Shown here piece by piece: positions 26,601 to 35,963 of a DNA stretch of 64,000 bases (positions are counted from its first letter, which is position 1; every line of letters starts with the position of its first letter). The notes beneath the pieces were generated by a model, which saw nothing but the letters and a program-made list of their open reading frames with translations, made no database searches and had not been told where the DNA came from. Position numbers and translations under genes: made by a program. Origin of the DNA: Spartobacteria bacterium LR76 (GTDB taxonomy: Bacteria; Verrucomicrobiota; Verrucomicrobiia; Chthoniobacterales; Terrimicrobiaceae); the NCBI GenBank assembly GCA_003054655.1, contig QAYZ01000013.1, positions 62,001-126,000 of the forward strand, given 5' to 3'.

Positions 26601-27359
26601 ATGAAACTCCCCGCAGCACCCTTCAGACCAAATCGCCTCGCTTTAGCAAACTGCGAGGCTCGTATCCATGAACAAATCAAGCTGCTGTACGCGGATCCCA
26701 CAGGCAAGTCTGAACCCATTTTGGACGGAATCATCGACCATGATCTATATTGCTCAGCAACTCCGAGAATCATGTGGATACTCAAGGAACCTTGGGATGA
26801 ATCCGAATGCAGCGGCGGTGGATGGTCGATTTGCTCGGATCTCCTTGCGACACGACCAGTCAAAGAACTCAGCCAATCCACATTTCATCCGATCATCTAT
26901 ATCGCTTACGGGATTTATAAAGACATCGATACTTATGAAGATATTCCCTGGATAAGGAACATGGAGGATCCCGAGGGGATCTTGCGTCGCCTTGCATTCA
27001 TCAATGCCAAGAAGCTTCCCGGCGTCACAACCGGCGCATCGGCTTCATCGATCCTCGAATGGTTTGAGCGAGGTAAGTCGGTTATCATGGACCAGATAAA
27101 ATCCTACTGTCCCGATATCATCTTCGCATGCGGCCCCCATCTCGACGCGATACTCGACAACCTTGACAAGGATTGGAGAGACCGAATTAAGCCGCCCACC
27201 GGATCAACACGCTTCGTCTGGTGCGGGGACACACTTATCATCAGCGTCTATCATCCGGGCCAAAGGACAATTACCCGCGAGAGGTACGTCGAAGAAGCAA
27301 TCGCTACTGTAAAATCCGCTTATTGCGAACGAGGCCTCGCGCTACCCGCGCCTAGATAA
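26601..27359 (+). CDS. Hypothetical protein, possible uracil-DNA-glycosylase-like fold
   Basis: 252 residues from the ATG at 26601; the open frame upstream overlaps the preceding gene and is ignored. RIMWILKEPWDESE near residue 52 recalls the first strand and water-activating loop of UDG-superfamily proteins, and SVYHPGQRTITRERYVEEAI near the end recalls their HP-containing active-site loop. Between them, PDIIFACGPHLDAIL fits a Rossmann-like strand. It is not a classical UDG, so the function (repair, defence or regulation) is unknown. The gene is richer in A+T than its neighbours. Confidence 0.6.
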   Translation: MKLPAAPFRPNRLALANCEARIHEQIKLLYADPTGKSEPILDGIIDHDLYCSATPRIMWILKEPWDESECSGGGWSICSDLLATRPVKELSQSTFHPIIYIAYGIYKDIDTYEDIPWIRNMEDPEGILRRLAFINAKKLPGVTTGASASSILEWFERGKSVIMDQIKSYCPDIIFACGPHLDAILDNLDKDWRDRIKPPTGSTRFVWCGDTLIISVYHPGQRTITRERYVEEAIATVKSAYCERGLALPAPR

Positions 27360-27382
27360 ATAGGAGTTTACAACCCCAACTT

Positions 27383-28009
27383 TCACTGCCATCCCGGAAA
27401 CGACTTCAGCGCGCCGCTCACGATCATCTGCATCGCGATGGCGGCGACGAGGATGCCGGCCAGCCGCGTCATCACATTGATGCCCGTTGTGCCGAGCAGC
27501 TTGCCGACGGGAATCGCCACGCGCAGGCACAGGTACGTGATCGCCGAGGCGGCGATGATGATCGCGAGCAGCACCACGTCGCTCATCCAGAGCGCGTCGT
27601 GCCCTCCGATTCCCTGGCTGGAAAAAATAATCACGCTGCTGATCGGCCCCGGCCCTGCCAGCAATGGCGTACCCAGCGGCACGATGGAAAAATCCCCGCT
27701 CCCGCCGCTCGACGGATCATCCTTCGGCGACGACAGCACCATGTTCAGCGCGATGAGGAGAATGATCAGCCCGCCCGCCATCGTGAACGACGCGATCTGA
27801 ATGCCAAAGAGATACAACACCGCCTTGCCTCCCGCCATCGCCGCCAGCAGCAGGACGAGCACCGTGATCGAGGCCTTGCGAGCCACCTTCAGCCGCTCCG
27901 CATCCGACAGTTTCGCCGCGCGAGAGAGATAAATCGGCACGCCCTCCAGTGGATTGATCAGCACGACGATGGCGATCAGCGCCTTGAGTATTTCAGGTAA
28001 TCCGGGCAT
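27383..28009 (-). CDS. MarC family integral membrane protein
   Basis: 208 residues. The start at 28009 is fixed by AAGGAGGG at ideal spacing. Six hydrophobic segments and the family motifs NPLEGVPIYLS (near residue 19) and PLGTPLLAGPGPISSVI (about 108) identify MarC/UPF0056. The family is predicted to consist of inner-membrane transport or tolerance proteins; the original link to antibiotic resistance was withdrawn, so the role is unknown. It is convergent with the UDG-like gene. Confidence 0.9.
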   Translation of the reverse strand: MPGLPEILKALIAIVVLINPLEGVPIYLSRAAKLSDAERLKVARKASITVLVLLLAAMAGGKAVLYLFGIQIASFTMAGGLIILLIALNMVLSSPKDDPSSGGSGDFSIVPLGTPLLAGPGPISSVIIFSSQGIGGHDALWMSDVVLLAIIIAASAITYLCLRVAIPVGKLLGTTGINVMTRLAGILVAAIAMQMIVSGALKSFPGWQ

Positions 28010-28153
28010 CAGCTTCCCTCCTTGCATACCGCCAATGCGCCATCGATGCGATGAGAAAAGCCCGGCGCGATCTGCGCAAGTTTTCGCAGCTTTACCATCG
28101 CGGGCCATTTCGCTAAGCAATCGCACACTATCCGACTCACATTCGGAAATCGA

Positions 28154-28615
28154 ATGCTCAAACCCATCTATATCGGCGCTCAGCTTCTCAATATCGTCGG
28201 CGTCGCGATCCTCTTCCTTCTCTGGTGGCCGCTCCGGCGCTCGAATGCGCTCCGTTCCCTCCCCTGGTTTCTGGGCGGGCTGGCCATGTCATGGATCGTA
28301 TCGCTTTTGACTCAGCCTGCGGTGAGTCAGTACAAGGAGGCGATCAACGCCCACGAGCTTTCGTCGGTCACCGTCGCCAATTTTTTCCTGGGAACCATCA
28401 TCCTGGGCTCGACCTGGAAGTTTCTCTGCTATCTGCTGCTTTCTGCCAACGCGGCGTTTCTCCTGGACCGCATCGGCTTCTCCTCGCCGATCATTACGGG
28501 CTTGAAGCGGCTATATGACTTTCATATCCCGCTTGGCGCAGCCCTGCTCGCCGCGAGCGCCGTCTCCAGCGGACTCCTCTGGATACTTGTTAATTTTTCG
28601 CTATGGATGAAATAG
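28154..28615 (+). CDS. Hypothetical membrane protein
   Basis: 153 residues with four hydrophobic helices: GAQLLNIVGVAILFLLWWPL, then LPWFLGGLAMSWIVSLL, a segment around FFLGTIILGSTWKFLCYLLL, and the C-terminal LLAASAVSSGLLWILVNF. No conserved motif was recognised. It diverges from MarC (145 bases apart) and has no partner downstream; the next gene, a LacI regulator, starts 110 bases later. Confidence 0.65.
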   Translation: MLKPIYIGAQLLNIVGVAILFLLWWPLRRSNALRSLPWFLGGLAMSWIVSLLTQPAVSQYKEAINAHELSSVTVANFFLGTIILGSTWKFLCYLLLSANAAFLLDRIGFSSPIITGLKRLYDFHIPLGAALLAASAVSSGLLWILVNFSLWMK

Positions 28616-28725
28616 CCGATCAATGTGCCGACCACAGATCAGCCCGGCAGGAGCCACCTCCTCCCGTGATCACCGCCGGCTCCTGAAACCCCGGCGCACG
28701 CCCCGCCCCATCGACATCTCCTCCC

Positions 28726-29787
28726 ATGCCTCAACGTGTTTCCATTCGTGATCTGGCTCGGATGGCTGGCGTAAGCCCCGCCACCGTTTCGCTGGCGCTG
28801 CGCGACAGCGACGAGGTCTCTGCCGCCACCCGCGCCAGGGTCCAGGCGCTGGCGCGAGAGCACGACTATCGCAGCCATCCCGCTCTCAGCATGGTCATGG
28901 GGCAGGTGAGCCGGGGCATCCGCCTGCACGACGAGGAGATCATCGCTCTCATCCGCAGCGGCATCGAGGCCGACGAAAAGGCTCCCGGCCAACGCGAGCT
29001 CCTCGCCGGAGCCAGCGAGGAAGCGCATCGCCTCGGCTACAGGCTGGAGACCTTCTGGGCCGGATACAAAGCCGCCAACTCCCGCGCTCTCGCCCGCGTC
29101 CTTTACCACCGGGGCATTCGCGGCGTCATCTGGAGCACGATGCCCAGCCCGCACCCGCCGATCGATTTTCCCTGGGAGCGCTTCGTCCCGATTGCGTGCT
29201 CTCTCTCCCCGCTCGTTCCTCGCCTGCCCACGGTGACCACGCATCATGTCAACAGCATGGCAACGGCGTTGCGGGAGCTGACTACCCTGGGTGCCCGGCG
29301 CATCGGGTTCCTGGGCTGGTACTCCGAGGACTTCCGGCAAAACTTCGGCTGGAGCAATGGCGTGCATCTTTACAAGCTGCGCGGCGGCACGGCTACCGTC
29401 ATCCCGCTGCTCACTCCCGAAGATCCCGACTGGTCCGCCATACGCACCTGGATCGCCAGCGAGCGCATCGACACCCTGGTCGCCACTCAAGGCATGATAG
29501 ATGGCGCCACCTCCATCGCTCCCGACCTCCCCGCAGCCTCGCTCGACATTCCGACGAGCGAACTCGGCCGCCTCGGCGGACTCTATCAGGATACAGCGCG
29601 CATTGGCCGGCACACCGTTCGCTCCCTTGCCCTGCGTCTGGTCCATGGCATCACGGGATTGCCCGAGGAAAGCTTTTCTGTCCTGACCGAGGCCACCTTC
29701 GTCGATGGCCCCTCCCTCCATCCCAGGAAAACGCCCCGCCCCAGGAAACGCCGGAACGAGGCAAAATCATCATCTAAACGTGTTTAG
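28726..29787 (+). CDS. LacI family transcriptional regulator
   Basis: 353 residues. The helix-turn-helix holds RVSIRDLARMAGVSPATVSL (3-22). The hinge is followed by HPALSMVMGQV, a variant shared with the regulator at 43708-44790 (DPMLSALASY) and apparently typical of a Verrucomicrobia subgroup. An effector-binding domain follows. The stop codon lies inside a palindrome that is the likely operator for the downstream PEP-CTERM gene. The regulator probably controls the run 29835-35119. Confidence 0.9.
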   Translation: MPQRVSIRDLARMAGVSPATVSLALRDSDEVSAATRARVQALAREHDYRSHPALSMVMGQVSRGIRLHDEEIIALIRSGIEADEKAPGQRELLAGASEEAHRLGYRLETFWAGYKAANSRALARVLYHRGIRGVIWSTMPSPHPPIDFPWERFVPIACSLSPLVPRLPTVTTHHVNSMATALRELTTLGARRIGFLGWYSEDFRQNFGWSNGVHLYKLRGGTATVIPLLTPEDPDWSAIRTWIASERIDTLVATQGMIDGATSIAPDLPAASLDIPTSELGRLGGLYQDTARIGRHTVRSLALRLVHGITGLPEESFSVLTEATFVDGPSLHPRKTPRPRKRRNEAKSSSKRV

Positions 29788-29788
29788 A
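29773..29788. promoter_or_regulatory. Candidate LacI operator overlapping the lacI stop codon
   Basis: TCTAAACGTGTTTAGA has perfect seven-base arms (TCTAAAC/GTTTAGA) around GT. It ends 47 bases before the PEP-CTERM start at 29835 and contains the regulator's stop codon. The AAACG-type core fits LacI-family sites. Repression of the downstream run by the upstream regulator is inferred. Confidence 0.6.
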
Positions 29789-29834
29789 GTATTTCGTTTT
29801 GTGATCGGATTTGGGCGCACGCACATTAGGGGGA

Positions 29835-30683
29835 ATGAAGCCCCTAACGTCCCCCATCGCTTTTAGCCTCCTCGCCCTCACCCTCGTATCGTCCCCCGCC
29901 CGGGCGGCGATCATCGCGGATTTCACCGCCGGCAACACATCCTCCGCCGTCGACGGCTATGTCGGCATGGCTGGGGACGGATGGAGCGGCGCGTGGCAGA
30001 CCAAAACCACGGTTACGACCATCAACTCCGCCTCGGTCACCAACACCTCCCCGCTCACCCCGACCTCGGGAAACTACCTCGCCATCCAGACCTCCAATGC
30101 AGCAAACGCGGGCAACCCGGCCATGGCGGTCAATCGCCAATACGGCGCGGCTGGCGGCGGCGTGAGCCTTACCTCGCCCACGACGTTCTCCTTCCTCTTC
30201 CGCCCGGATCTCGGCAGCAGCGCGGACTATCGCTATTATATCTTTGATGCCAGCGCCGCATCCGCCTCCACCGGATCGATCTGCACATGGACCATCGCCG
30301 CCATCGGCGGATACTGGCAGGTCCTCAACGGCAACCGCGCCGGCGGCATCACCAGCACGATCACCACTCCGGTCGCCCTCACCCTGGGCACGACCTATGG
30401 TTTCACTGTCGTCACGGACCCGCTCACCCAGACATGGGGCATCACCATCTCCGATGCAAACGGCACATCTCTTTATACTAACAGCTCCCTGGGTTTCCGC
30501 AGCAGCGCCACCAGCCTCGGCGGCTATCTCGCCTTCGGCGTCGCGGACTCAACCCCCGCAAGCGCCAGCTCATTCGGGTACTCCGTTGACTCCATCACCA
30601 TCGTGCCAGAGCCCGGCGTCACCTCCCTCGCCGCTCTCGGATTGATAGGGATTGCCATGGTTCATTTCCGCAGGAAGGCTTAA
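29835..30683 (+). CDS. PEP-CTERM jelly-roll surface protein
   Basis: 282 residues from the ATG at 29835, preceded by AGGGGGA. A signal peptide (about 1-24, ending SSPARAA) opens the protein. The domain, from IIADFTAGNTSSAVDGYVGM to FGYSVDSITIVPEPG, is a single beta-sandwich, and the tail is PEP, a hydrophobic helix and RRKA. It resembles the next protein (30720), sharing FSGGN/FTAGN, GWxxxWQTK and the closing strand. It is the first gene of the second LacI-linked module. Glycan binding or matrix display is inferred. Confidence 0.8.
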   Translation: MKPLTSPIAFSLLALTLVSSPARAAIIADFTAGNTSSAVDGYVGMAGDGWSGAWQTKTTVTTINSASVTNTSPLTPTSGNYLAIQTSNAANAGNPAMAVNRQYGAAGGGVSLTSPTTFSFLFRPDLGSSADYRYYIFDASAASASTGSICTWTIAAIGGYWQVLNGNRAGGITSTITTPVALTLGTTYGFTVVTDPLTQTWGITISDANGTSLYTNSSLGFRSSATSLGGYLAFGVADSTPASASSFGYSVDSITIVPEPGVTSLAALGLIGIAMVHFRRKA

Positions 30684-30719
30684 ACCTCTCCTCACCCCTC
30701 AACTCTGATCCTCCCAAAA

Positions 30720-31505
30720 ATGCCGCGCTTTCCATTCGCTCAGGGTGCCTTCCGCGCTCCCGCCCGCTTCGCCCTCGCCTCCCTCGCCGCCGCCACCATG
30801 CTCCAGGCGGAAGTCGTCGCCACCTTTTCCGGCGGCAACTCCCAGGCCGTACCCGACGCCTACCCCGGCCAGCAAGGCGGCGGCTGGCTCACCCCCTGGC
30901 AGACCAAATCGCTGAACGCTCAGATCCTCGACATCCAGGTCTCCGAGGACGGGCGATTCAGCGGGAAAAGCTCGCTCTCCATCAAGGGCGTCACCCAGTC
31001 GCCATCCGGCGAGGCCGCCGCGGGATTCGCCGTCGTTCGCGCCTATGGGGAAAGCGGTTCGGACACCGATCTGGAGGCCGAGCTACATTATGATTTCTCC
31101 ATCCGCCTCGACACCGTATCGCGCGAGACCCGATACGTCATTTTCGACGCCAACAAGGCTCAGCCCAACTCCGGACCCAACGCCACCTGGCAGCTTTCCG
31201 CCCAGGGCGGGTTTTGGCGCGTCGTCGATGGCTCGGGCAATGGCGGCCAGCAAACCGAGCTCAACACCGGCCTCCCCGCTCTCGCCGATGTCGTCTATAC
31301 CTTTAGCATCACGGCAAATCCCGCCACCCGCACGTGGAGCGTGACGATCCAGGGAGACAAGCAAACCGTCTCCCTCGACAAGCTCAACTTCCGCTCCTCC
31401 GAGTCGAAACTCGGCGGCAACATTCACTTTGGGTTCTCCGACGCCGATCCCAGCACCCCCACCGATTTCCAGTACGCCATCACCGGCATCCAGATCGGCA
31501 GATAA
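30720..31505 (+). CDS. Secreted jelly-roll protein, paralogue of the preceding gene
   Basis: 261 residues with a long signal peptide (about 1-31, ending MLQAEVV). The mature domain parallels the preceding protein: VVATFSGGNSQAVPDAYPGQ, GGGWLTPWQTKS, a central strand RETRYVIFDANKAQ, and a closing FQYAITGIQIG. It lacks the PEP-CTERM tail and ends right after the sandwich, so one of the two copies is surface-anchored and the other free. The pseudopilin gene follows within 20 bases. Confidence 0.75.
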   Translation: MPRFPFAQGAFRAPARFALASLAAATMLQAEVVATFSGGNSQAVPDAYPGQQGGGWLTPWQTKSLNAQILDIQVSEDGRFSGKSSLSIKGVTQSPSGEAAAGFAVVRAYGESGSDTDLEAELHYDFSIRLDTVSRETRYVIFDANKAQPNSGPNATWQLSAQGGFWRVVDGSGNGGQQTELNTGLPALADVVYTFSITANPATRTWSVTIQGDKQTVSLDKLNFRSSESKLGGNIHFGFSDADPSTPTDFQYAITGIQIGR

Positions 31506-31524
31506 ACCGCTCCCCCCTCCCCTC

Positions 31525-32172
31525 ATGAAGCCCTGCATCTCCACCCGTTCCCGGCAGGAGGCCTTTACCCTCATCGAGCTGCTCGTCAGCGTCTCGATCA
31601 TCGCGATCCTGGCCAGCCTCGTCTTCGGAGGCTTCTCCCGGGTCATGGAAGGCTCCCGCCTTTCCACCTGCACCGCCAACCTCAAGCTCCTCTACTCCCT
31701 CGCCCAGCAGTACACGCAGGACAACAACAACGCCCTCCCGCCCGCCATGTCCACCCAGTCGTGGATGATCAGCCTCGGCAAGGCGGAGAACCCCCAGTAC
31801 ACCACCACCGACCCCGTGCAGAATAAGAAATACCGCTGCCCGGAGGCCGCATTCACCTATCCTCCCGCCAAGGTCCTGCGCACCTACGCGATGAACGCCG
31901 AGGGCATCCCGGCCGCCACCTCCATCTCTCTGCTCAAAAACACCCATCCGGCCCAGACCCTCTACATCACCGACATCAAGTACCAGGATGGCAACAGCGA
32001 GCTCCGCAGCGGCTACGCCTACTTTCGCCTGACCTCTTCTTTTCCCCTCTCCCAGTACGGCGATGCCCGGCACCATGGGCGCATCAATGGACTCTTCCTC
32101 GACGGCCACGTCGCCCTGCTCGCCCTCGATGACCCGAAGCTGACCGAGTACATCACCAACTTCGGCAACTAA
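31525..32172 (+). CDS. Prepilin-type (pseudopilin) protein
   Basis: 215 residues from the ATG at 31525. The leader is STRSRQEAFTLIELLVSVSI; the usual Gly before the cleavage site is replaced by Ala in this reading, but FTLIELLV plus a hydrophobic helix is unmistakable. The body has SRLSTCTANLKLLYSLAQQY and, near the end, HHGRINGLFLDGHVALL, close to the H-X9-DG family although the spacing is shorter. It is the second pseudopilin in a LacI-linked glycan module in this window. Confidence 0.85.
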   Translation: MKPCISTRSRQEAFTLIELLVSVSIIAILASLVFGGFSRVMEGSRLSTCTANLKLLYSLAQQYTQDNNNALPPAMSTQSWMISLGKAENPQYTTTDPVQNKKYRCPEAAFTYPPAKVLRTYAMNAEGIPAATSISLLKNTHPAQTLYITDIKYQDGNSELRSGYAYFRLTSSFPLSQYGDARHHGRINGLFLDGHVALLALDDPKLTEYITNFGN

Positions 32173-32233
32173 ACCCGCCGCCTCACGATCACAGGCCATA
32201 CCGTAAAGGATCAGCCGATACACCACTCGCATC

Positions 32234-33367
32234 ATGTTCCGCTTCTCTCTGCATAGGGCCACCCTCGGCCTCGTGATCTCTCTCTTCTTTTCCGCGACGC
32301 ACGCTCCTGCGGCAGAACCCCGCACCCTGCGGGTCGACGCCCGGGGAGGCGCGGACTACCGCACCCTGGCCGAGGCCGCCCGCGCCGCCCGGCCCGGGGA
32401 CACGATAGCCGTCGCCCCGGGGAGCGGCCCCTACCGCGAGGAGCTCTTCATCCCGCTATCCGGCACGCCCGAGGCGCCCATCATCTTTGACGGCGGCGGC
32501 GAAACGATCACCGGCCTGGAGCCCATCACCTTCAGCGAGCAGGACGGCGCGCAGTCCAGCGACCTCAAGCCGCTCTTTGAGCGCTTTCGCAGCGTCCAGC
32601 AGTTTCACCGCGAACCCGCCGGATGGGTCAACGATAACGTCCCCCCCGGCTCGACCGCCATCCCGCCCCTGCCCACCGTCCTCGTCTACCGAGGCGAGCG
32701 GCTGCGCCAGGATGCCGCCACCGGCCAGCTCACCCGGTACGCCACCCTCTCCCCCGATGGTTCCCGCCTCACCCTCCTCCCCGGCACGTCCGCCGCAGGC
32801 TGGGAACTCGCCAGCCGCCCCTTCGCCGTCCGCATCTCCGACACCTCCCACCAGATCTATCGCAACCTCAAGGCCAGCGGCAGCCTCAACGACGGCATCA
32901 ACGCCCACGGCACCGGCGAGGGACTCGTCTTTGAGCACATCGAGGCGTTTCACAATCTCGACGAGGGATTTTCCTCCCATGACCACATCGTCTCCGAGAT
33001 TCGCGGCGGAAGGTTTTGGGAAAATGACAACGGCGTAGTCAATGCCACCTCCAGCTCCACGCGGATCAGCGACGTCGACATTTTTTCCAACCTCGGCATC
33101 GGCTTCGGCCTGCTCGGTGACGCCTCCGCCCAGCTCGACCATGTCCGCATCTGGGAAAACGGCATCAGCCAGTTCTCCCTGGAGTCCCGCTCCCGGGTCG
33201 AGTGCCACGACGTGACTATCTACCAGCCCGGGTGGACCACACGGCAGTGGATCAGCACGCAGGAAACCCGGCTCCGGCCCGGCCCTGTCACTCTCGCCCT
33301 CAACCCCGGCTCGGTGATCTCCGGCGACCAGCCCATGGTCCTCCCCGCCGCCAGCCCAACCCGCTAA
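32234..33367 (+). CDS. Secreted right-handed beta-helix protein
   Basis: 377 residues. A signal peptide (about 1-28) precedes LRVDARGGADYRTLAEAARA and ARPGDTIAVAPG, the usual entry of pectate-lyase-like parallel beta-helix proteins. Repeated strands follow (IYRNLKASGSLNDGINAHG, then LVFEHIEAFHNLDEGFSSHD). Such folds include polysaccharide lyases and glycoside hydrolases; the catalytic family was not identified. It is followed after 15 bases by a second beta-helix gene. Confidence 0.8.
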   Translation: MFRFSLHRATLGLVISLFFSATHAPAAEPRTLRVDARGGADYRTLAEAARAARPGDTIAVAPGSGPYREELFIPLSGTPEAPIIFDGGGETITGLEPITFSEQDGAQSSDLKPLFERFRSVQQFHREPAGWVNDNVPPGSTAIPPLPTVLVYRGERLRQDAATGQLTRYATLSPDGSRLTLLPGTSAAGWELASRPFAVRISDTSHQIYRNLKASGSLNDGINAHGTGEGLVFEHIEAFHNLDEGFSSHDHIVSEIRGGRFWENDNGVVNATSSSTRISDVDIFSNLGIGFGLLGDASAQLDHVRIWENGISQFSLESRSRVECHDVTIYQPGWTTRQWISTQETRLRPGPVTLALNPGSVISGDQPMVLPAASPTR

Positions 33368-33382
33368 CCTCCTCCTTCACCC

Positions 33383-35119
33383 ATGCTTCGCCTCCTCCAC
33401 TGCCTGTTCCTCGCCAGCCTCGTCGGTTCCCTTCCGATCCACGCCGCCGAGAACGCACCCGCCGCAGCATCAGCCAATACATCACCGCAACAGCTCATTG
33501 CCGACGCCATCGCCAGGGGGGATGCGAACGTCACGATCCCGCCCGGCGTCTACCGGCTGAACGACCCGCTCCAGATCGTCGGTGCAAACGGCCTGACCAT
33601 CAGCGCGCGCGACGTGACCTTCATCATGACGCGCTACGTCACGGCGCTGAACATTGAGAAAAGCAGGCAGGTCGCCATCTCCGGGCTGACCATCGACTAC
33701 GACCCGCTCCCCTTTACCCAGGGCGTCGTCACTGCCGTGTCCGACGACGCGCGCACGGTCAGCTTCCGGGTTCATGACGGTTACCCCGCGCTGCGCCCCG
33801 ACGCGCCCAACGCGGGCCGCCATATCTTTGATCCCGCCAACCGTCGATGGAAGGCTGGCGCGAACATCTTTGCCTACCCCGAGATCAAGCCCGATAAAGG
33901 CGGGCGCTCCGGCCAGGCCCTCTTTGAGGAGCCCCAACCCCGCATCGCCGTGGGAGACCTCATCGCCCTCGACTGGCGCAGACTCAGCGGAGGCGCCTCC
34001 GCCATCATCATCCGCGCCTGCGGTGCCGTCACCCTGGAGGACATGTGGCTGCGCGCCGCGCCGGGCCTCGCCATTTGCGTCCGCAGTTGCGACGACCGCA
34101 CGACGCTGCGCCGCGTCCGCATCGCCCCAGGCCCAACGCCCGTGGGAGCCTCCGAAGCACGACTCCTCTCCACCGATGCCGATGCCGCCAACCTCGCCGA
34201 CTGCCGGCGCGGCCCGCTGCTGGAGGACTGCGACTTTTCTTTCATGGGAGACGATTCCCTCAATGTCCACGGGCGGCTCTTTCCCATCGCCAGGGTGGAG
34301 TCCCCCACCTCGCTGCTGGTGCCAAAAGTTGCCAATCTCCCCGGCGACATCCACCGCCTCATCCGCCCGGGCGACACCCTGCGCCTGATGGAAAAAGGCT
34401 CCTTCGCCCCGGTGGCGCGCGGCAGGATCGCCTCCGTCACCGTCGTCCCCGGCGCGATCGAGATGGACGCCCGCGAGCTCGCCCAGATCGACCCCAAGGC
34501 CGACGCCCACCCGATCACCAAGAGCTTCCGCATCACCCTCGCCGAACCCTTGCCCGGCGTGAAAGAGGGCCAGTGGTTTGATGTCCCGGAGATCAACTGC
34601 CCGGGCTACGAGGTCCGCAACAACTACTTCCACGACCACCGTGCGCGCGGCCTCCGCCTCATGGGCAACGACGGCGTCGTCGAGGGCAACCGCTTCGAGC
34701 GTATTACCAGCTCCGCCATCCAGGTCGGCGGGGAGTTTCGCTACTGGCGGGAGGCAGGCTGGGTCGAGAACCTCCTCATCAAGAACAACATCATGAAGGA
34801 CATCGGCTTCGGCGGCGACCTCCTCCTCCCCGGCACCTACACCCCCGGCGTCATCGCCATCTGCGGCCGCACCGACACGCCCGCCAAAGCCCCCGGCAAC
34901 GATCGCATCACCATCGAGGGCAACACCATCAGCAACTCTCCCGTCGCCGCCATCTACGCGTACTCCGTGGCAGGTATCGTCATCAGAAACAACGCGATCC
35001 GGAGCGTCAACCAGGCCGACGCCTCCGCCGCAGGCCGCGACAATCGCCTCTCCGTCAAGGAGGCCATCGAAGTCCGCGACGCCCTAAAACCTGTCGTCGA
35101 GGGCAACTCCGTGGAATAG
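33383..35119 (+). CDS. Secreted beta-helix glycosidase, GH110-like
   Basis: 578 residues with a signal peptide (about 1-22). The fold is a right-handed beta-helix (VRNNYFHDHRARGLRLMGND, then VVEGNRFERITSSAIQVGG). The central FMGDDSLNVHGRLFPIARVE and the RARGL turn recall alpha-1,3-galactosidases of GH110, which have DD-x-N-HG and RARG features in a beta-helix. The resemblance is motif-level. It ends the second LacI module. If correct, the substrate would carry terminal alpha-galactose. Confidence 0.7.
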   Translation: MLRLLHCLFLASLVGSLPIHAAENAPAAASANTSPQQLIADAIARGDANVTIPPGVYRLNDPLQIVGANGLTISARDVTFIMTRYVTALNIEKSRQVAISGLTIDYDPLPFTQGVVTAVSDDARTVSFRVHDGYPALRPDAPNAGRHIFDPANRRWKAGANIFAYPEIKPDKGGRSGQALFEEPQPRIAVGDLIALDWRRLSGGASAIIIRACGAVTLEDMWLRAAPGLAICVRSCDDRTTLRRVRIAPGPTPVGASEARLLSTDADAANLADCRRGPLLEDCDFSFMGDDSLNVHGRLFPIARVESPTSLLVPKVANLPGDIHRLIRPGDTLRLMEKGSFAPVARGRIASVTVVPGAIEMDARELAQIDPKADAHPITKSFRITLAEPLPGVKEGQWFDVPEINCPGYEVRNNYFHDHRARGLRLMGNDGVVEGNRFERITSSAIQVGGEFRYWREAGWVENLLIKNNIMKDIGFGGDLLLPGTYTPGVIAICGRTDTPAKAPGNDRITIEGNTISNSPVAAIYAYSVAGIVIRNNAIRSVNQADASAAGRDNRLSVKEAIEVRDALKPVVEGNSVE

Positions 35120-35432
35120 CATCCATCAAACGGCCCGTTTCAATCGAAGCAGGGCCTGTCAATACCAAGAGAAATCCCGACACGTCCCGCTTTGCTTCAT
35201 CCGCGATCAGGGGGAAGCGGAGACACCCTCCCGTACCCCGGCTTCGTTGAAAGGGCGATGTGCAGATATTTTCGGTTTCCCACGAAACCCGATATGAACC
35301 ACACGGCTCTCCGACAAAGCTCCCCCGTGAGATCCCGAAAATACTGGCTCTATCATTTCAGATGAAACCGATCCGCTCAGCTTCTGTCATTGCTTAGGCG
35401 ATAGACTCCACGTTAAGGTTCCGGTCGTCTGC
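35120..35432. other. Gene-free stretch after the second LacI module
   Basis: Nine bases after the beta-helix stop is an inverted repeat AAACGGCCCGTTT (35128-35140). It overlaps a weak hairpin GGCCC/GGGCC that could end the transcript. The remainder holds no recognised feature beyond the presumed promoter of the following membrane-protein gene. Confidence 0.4.
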
Positions 35433-35963
35433 ATGACGCCCCCCGTCAAGTCCCCGGTCTTTGCCCAAATCCTCGCTGCACTCGCCGGGGTCGCCGGATT
35501 CCTCATTGGCGTCTCACTTTACTCACCATGTACCGGCATTCCCGACGCAGTCGGCATCTCTGAACCAACCGACTTAGCAACGCACATGGGGATAGCGCTG
35601 CCGTTACTTCTCCCCTTCTCCCTGGCTGGTCTCGCTTATCTCCTGACCCATCGCCTCTTCTCGCCTCCTTCCCGCAACGAAAAGAGCCCCTACCGCATCG
35701 CCACCAGTCCCGCGCACTTCGCCTGGTGCATCCTTGAGCCGCTGGTCCTTGGCTCAGCCTTTCTCTCGTATCATCTCCCCCGGCACAGCTGTGACATCCC
35801 GCCGCCCCTGAATATTGTGGTCGCATTCGGTGTGCTCATCGCCCCATTGATCCTCCTCGCCAACGCGCTGGCCTTGCGTCGAAAAAGCCCAATCCTCGCC
35901 ATCATCAGCGCGCTCACTGTACTCGGTGCCCTGGTAGCGCTCTCGTTGCCCGTCATCACCTGA
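35433..35963 (+). CDS. Hypothetical membrane protein
   Basis: 176 residues with four or five hydrophobic helices (ILAALAGVAGFLIGVSLY; a stretch containing IALPLLLPFSLAGLAYLL; PLNIVVAFGVLIAPLILLAN; a C-terminal AIISALTVLGALVALSLPVI). A Cys in SPCTGIP lies in the first loop. No family is recognised. It is a single gene convergent with the NucS-like gene, 128 bases away. Confidence 0.6.
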   Translation: MTPPVKSPVFAQILAALAGVAGFLIGVSLYSPCTGIPDAVGISEPTDLATHMGIALPLLLPFSLAGLAYLLTHRLFSPPSRNEKSPYRIATSPAHFAWCILEPLVLGSAFLSYHLPRHSCDIPPPLNIVVAFGVLIAPLILLANALALRRKSPILAIISALTVLGALVALSLPVIT

